A stretch of DNA of 64,000 nt from the NCBI GenBank assembly GCA_037903475.1, contig JBAJFG010000479.1, positions 1,970,501 to 2,034,500 of the forward strand, read 5' to 3'. A program made the translations under genes and the position numbers. Each line of letters starts with the position of its first letter. Positions within the stretch are counted from its first letter, which is position 1. Shown here in pieces: positions 62,041-64,000 of this stretch. A model generated the notes under the pieces. That model searched no databases. It was not told the DNA's origin and saw only the letters and a program-made list of their open reading frames with translations. The DNA is from Ancylostoma caninum (lineage: Eukaryota; Nematoda; Chromadorea; Rhabditida; Ancylostomatidae).

Positions 62041-62742
62041 GAGCACATCATCAATTAGGCTCTATTTCCATCAAGGTGAATCAGGGATAAGATAAGGACT
62101 TGACCTTCCTTTTTTTATTCCTGAAATGATTCTCCCTGGAACCGTCACGCCACATGACCCATCCTATTTGTGATTTTGAAACTGGGAAGATGGAATAAAA
62201 CTGGATGAAGTCCTCGTTTTTGCTGCGGAAGCACCGTAGACCTAGCCGTGCTGAAATTCCCAATTGTTTTGTTTACTCACTGTGAAGAGGGTCATCAATG
62301 GTGTGTTTGACTTTCAATCCACTTTCTTGCTCTGTCATCCGCACGCTTTCCACATCCGCAAAAAGAATGCGATGTCTATTCCAGGATATGTGATGCTTTA
62401 TTTCAACATAAGTTTTCAAATGTTACTTATTCATTCGGCAGGACTTTCTGGAACTATAGCGATTTTTCTGGGTTATTCTCTGATTTGCACAATGTGCTAA
62501 GGGGAAATAGCCTATAAATAGTTCGAGTATATTTCTTGCGGATATTTTTCAAATATAGGTTTGACTTCTCAATTCGTAGCGGTTTACATATGTGCTGCGG
62601 AAGTACCGAAGAGACAATTTCGCCTGCAGTTTTAGATGTAATGATCCATCAGGTAACAATTAGTGAAATTATCATGGACATCAGTTCATTTTAGAAAAAT
62701 GGAAGGGTAATGATACTGGAAATATTAACCTTACGCTAATTA
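62041..62742 (+). CDS. Possible exons of an unrecognised gene
   Basis: Three short open stretches have good splice sites: 62041-62074 (after TTTTTCAG; reads STSSIRLYFHQ, donor GTGAAT), 62560-62653 (after AAATATAG; reads FDFSIRSGLHMCC and GSTEETISPAVLDVMIHQ, donor GTAACA) and 62695-62742 (after CATTTTAG; KNGRVMILEILTLR and stop). The last two join in phase. Alternative frames through 62449-62640 read like a membrane protein (GLSGTIAIFL, then LTSQFVAVYICAAEVPKRQ). No family assignment is justified. Confidence 0.25.
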
Positions 62743-63819
62743 TTTGCCCATTGCAATTAAATGTCGTCCCGTTCTGACAAGCCGGCACCTCTACAATTGC
62801 CTAGCAACGCTTCATTTGCTTCTCTACGATTTTAGCAAAGGCTTCGTAGTACTATCATGAGGTTAGCATATAAGCTCTTATTACAGTAGGTAGCGGTACT
62901 GTAGTTGTTCTGCGATTGCAGACATAACCGCACGTTTTTTAGTGTTCCAAAGGTACTAGACCTTCATTCTTGGATAACTAGTCCCTGAAATTGAGGTTTT
63001 CACGGAATTCCTCCGATTTGGGTACTATTTCGCAGCTTAAACTTCCCTCGCCTTCCTGCTAGCTATGCTATTGAAGTTCAGGCCAGCAAAAATCTCCATC
63101 TACGCTGCATTTGCATAACTTTTGTGATTTTCGATGTTTGGTCAATTAAGCACGTTGGCTAGAAAAATTTGTCCCTAGTTCCCTGATTTTTGCTAAAACA
63201 ATCGTCGTTTTCTTTCACAGCAGTTCTCTTCCAGGTAAATGCGGAATATCAATTGTATTTATTATACGCAGAATTTTAATTGTATTTCTAAGCACACAAA
63301 AATCTCGCAATAATATGCAAAATACATGGGAAATACTGTGCAGAGTCGATTCTCTGTGGGAGGTACACTTCTAAGCTCTAAGTCTTGCAGCCAACTCCCG
63401 CTGGTAACTTTTTCATGCACCAGGGTGGTTTTTCTGGATGCAAAAAACTGTGGCATGTGCTGCCCTTTCTACTTATCCAACAGCTAATCCTTGCACTTTT
63501 TTTCTCATGTTCTCAGAGCTAATTCTCTGTAGTCGAGCAGCTTGCTATTCTAGGATGAGAAGGAATATCCGTGAAAGTGCATGGATATTTTCCTGCTCGC
63601 CCGGCAAAATAGAATGCAACATTCTATCGGTAGAAAAAGAGTGATGTATGAGCACGGATGCTATTCTTATCCTCGAATACCTTCGGGAAATTTCAAAAGA
63701 AAAATTGGGTTTCCCGGAGAGTTCTTGATGAATTCGAGGATATAAGAAAAATGGAAATGTGGAAATGTCGTGGCGTGTGGGATAACGTGGTGTGGGTAAG
63801 GTCCCAAGATATTCGGAGG
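62743..63819. other. No supported gene
   Basis: Chance frames only, including a 95-codon minus frame at 63545-63832. No repeat or RNA gene recognised. Confidence 0.4.
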
Positions 63820-64000
63820 CCACATGCATCACTGAGATTACCCGAGTTAGACGTGTTGGCGCCCTACAAATTTACCCATCAACAGCACGTACGTCAACAT
63901 GTTTACCCTGGGTAATCTCAGTGATGCATAGAGGCTCAGGGAGCTGATGCATCACTGGAAGGACTGGTAATCCATTACTCATGAACATGATTACCCAGGG
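63820..64000. repeat. GGGTAATC/ATGCAT inverted-repeat element, runs off the window
   Basis: ATGCATCACTGAGATTACCC (63826-63845) is answered by GGGTAATCTCAGTGATGCAT (63909-63928), a perfect 20-bp inverted repeat around about 63 bp. More partial copies follow to the end (TGATGCATCACTGG, CATGATTACCC). Relatives lie at about 27540-27690 and 42551-42700. Confidence 0.72.

Overview
The window is nuclear DNA of a nematode, most likely a repeat-rich parasitic (strongylid-type) worm; the species is inference. The evidence is short phased introns with TTTCAG-like acceptors, animal gene families whose exons join in frame only after splicing, few long open frames, and dense mariner/Tc1, hAT and LINE debris. 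No viral, plasmid, CRISPR or bacterial operon feature was seen. Six genes can be read exon by exon. Layout: (1) 1177-4000 (+), the ATP-dependent NAD(P)HX dehydratase NAXD, lacking only its first exon(s). (2) 4001-11199, intergenic: a complete 928-bp decayed mariner with terminal repeats, a palindromic MITE, and copy 1 of a 1.1-1.4 kb dispersed repeat carrying a 59-bp minisatellite. (3) 11200-23289 (+), a 17-exon SLC13 (INDY/NaDC-type) carboxylate transporter whose introns hold LINE fragments, copy 2 of the dispersed repeat and a hAT MITE; it may have two alternative first exons. (4) 23690-23985, a mariner transposase fragment. (5) 24351-25028 (-), the end of a CRIB-domain (Cdc42/Rac-binding) protein, and 25730-26374 (-), a BTB/T1 (KCTD-type) protein; they may be one gene or two neighbours. 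(6) 26375-31813, mostly decayed sequence. (7) 31814-35916 (-), the tRNA 2'-O-methyltransferase TRM7/FTSJ1, complete in ten exons, with two abutting Tc1-type MITEs in its first intron. (8) 36541-39962 (+), a RING1-type Polycomb E3 ubiquitin ligase with RING and C-terminal RAWUL, divergent from TRM7 across about 0.6 kb. (9) 40000-64000, gene-poor: two TTAA-flanked MITEs, a 1,274-bp mariner with 30-bp terminal repeats, a mariner MITE, further foldback elements and hAT MITEs, a GC-rich patch near 61.3-61.6 kb and a few unassigned exon-like stretches. The genes do not form one pathway: they cover metabolite repair, carboxylate uptake, Rho-GTPase signalling, BTB-type assembly, tRNA modification and chromatin ubiquitination. 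The main story is genome architecture: at least eight families of short inverted-repeat elements, several with readable target-site duplications, plus an unusual density of mono-G tracts (six of 11-13 bases in 64 kb). Exon boundaries are by eye; transcript evidence is absent.
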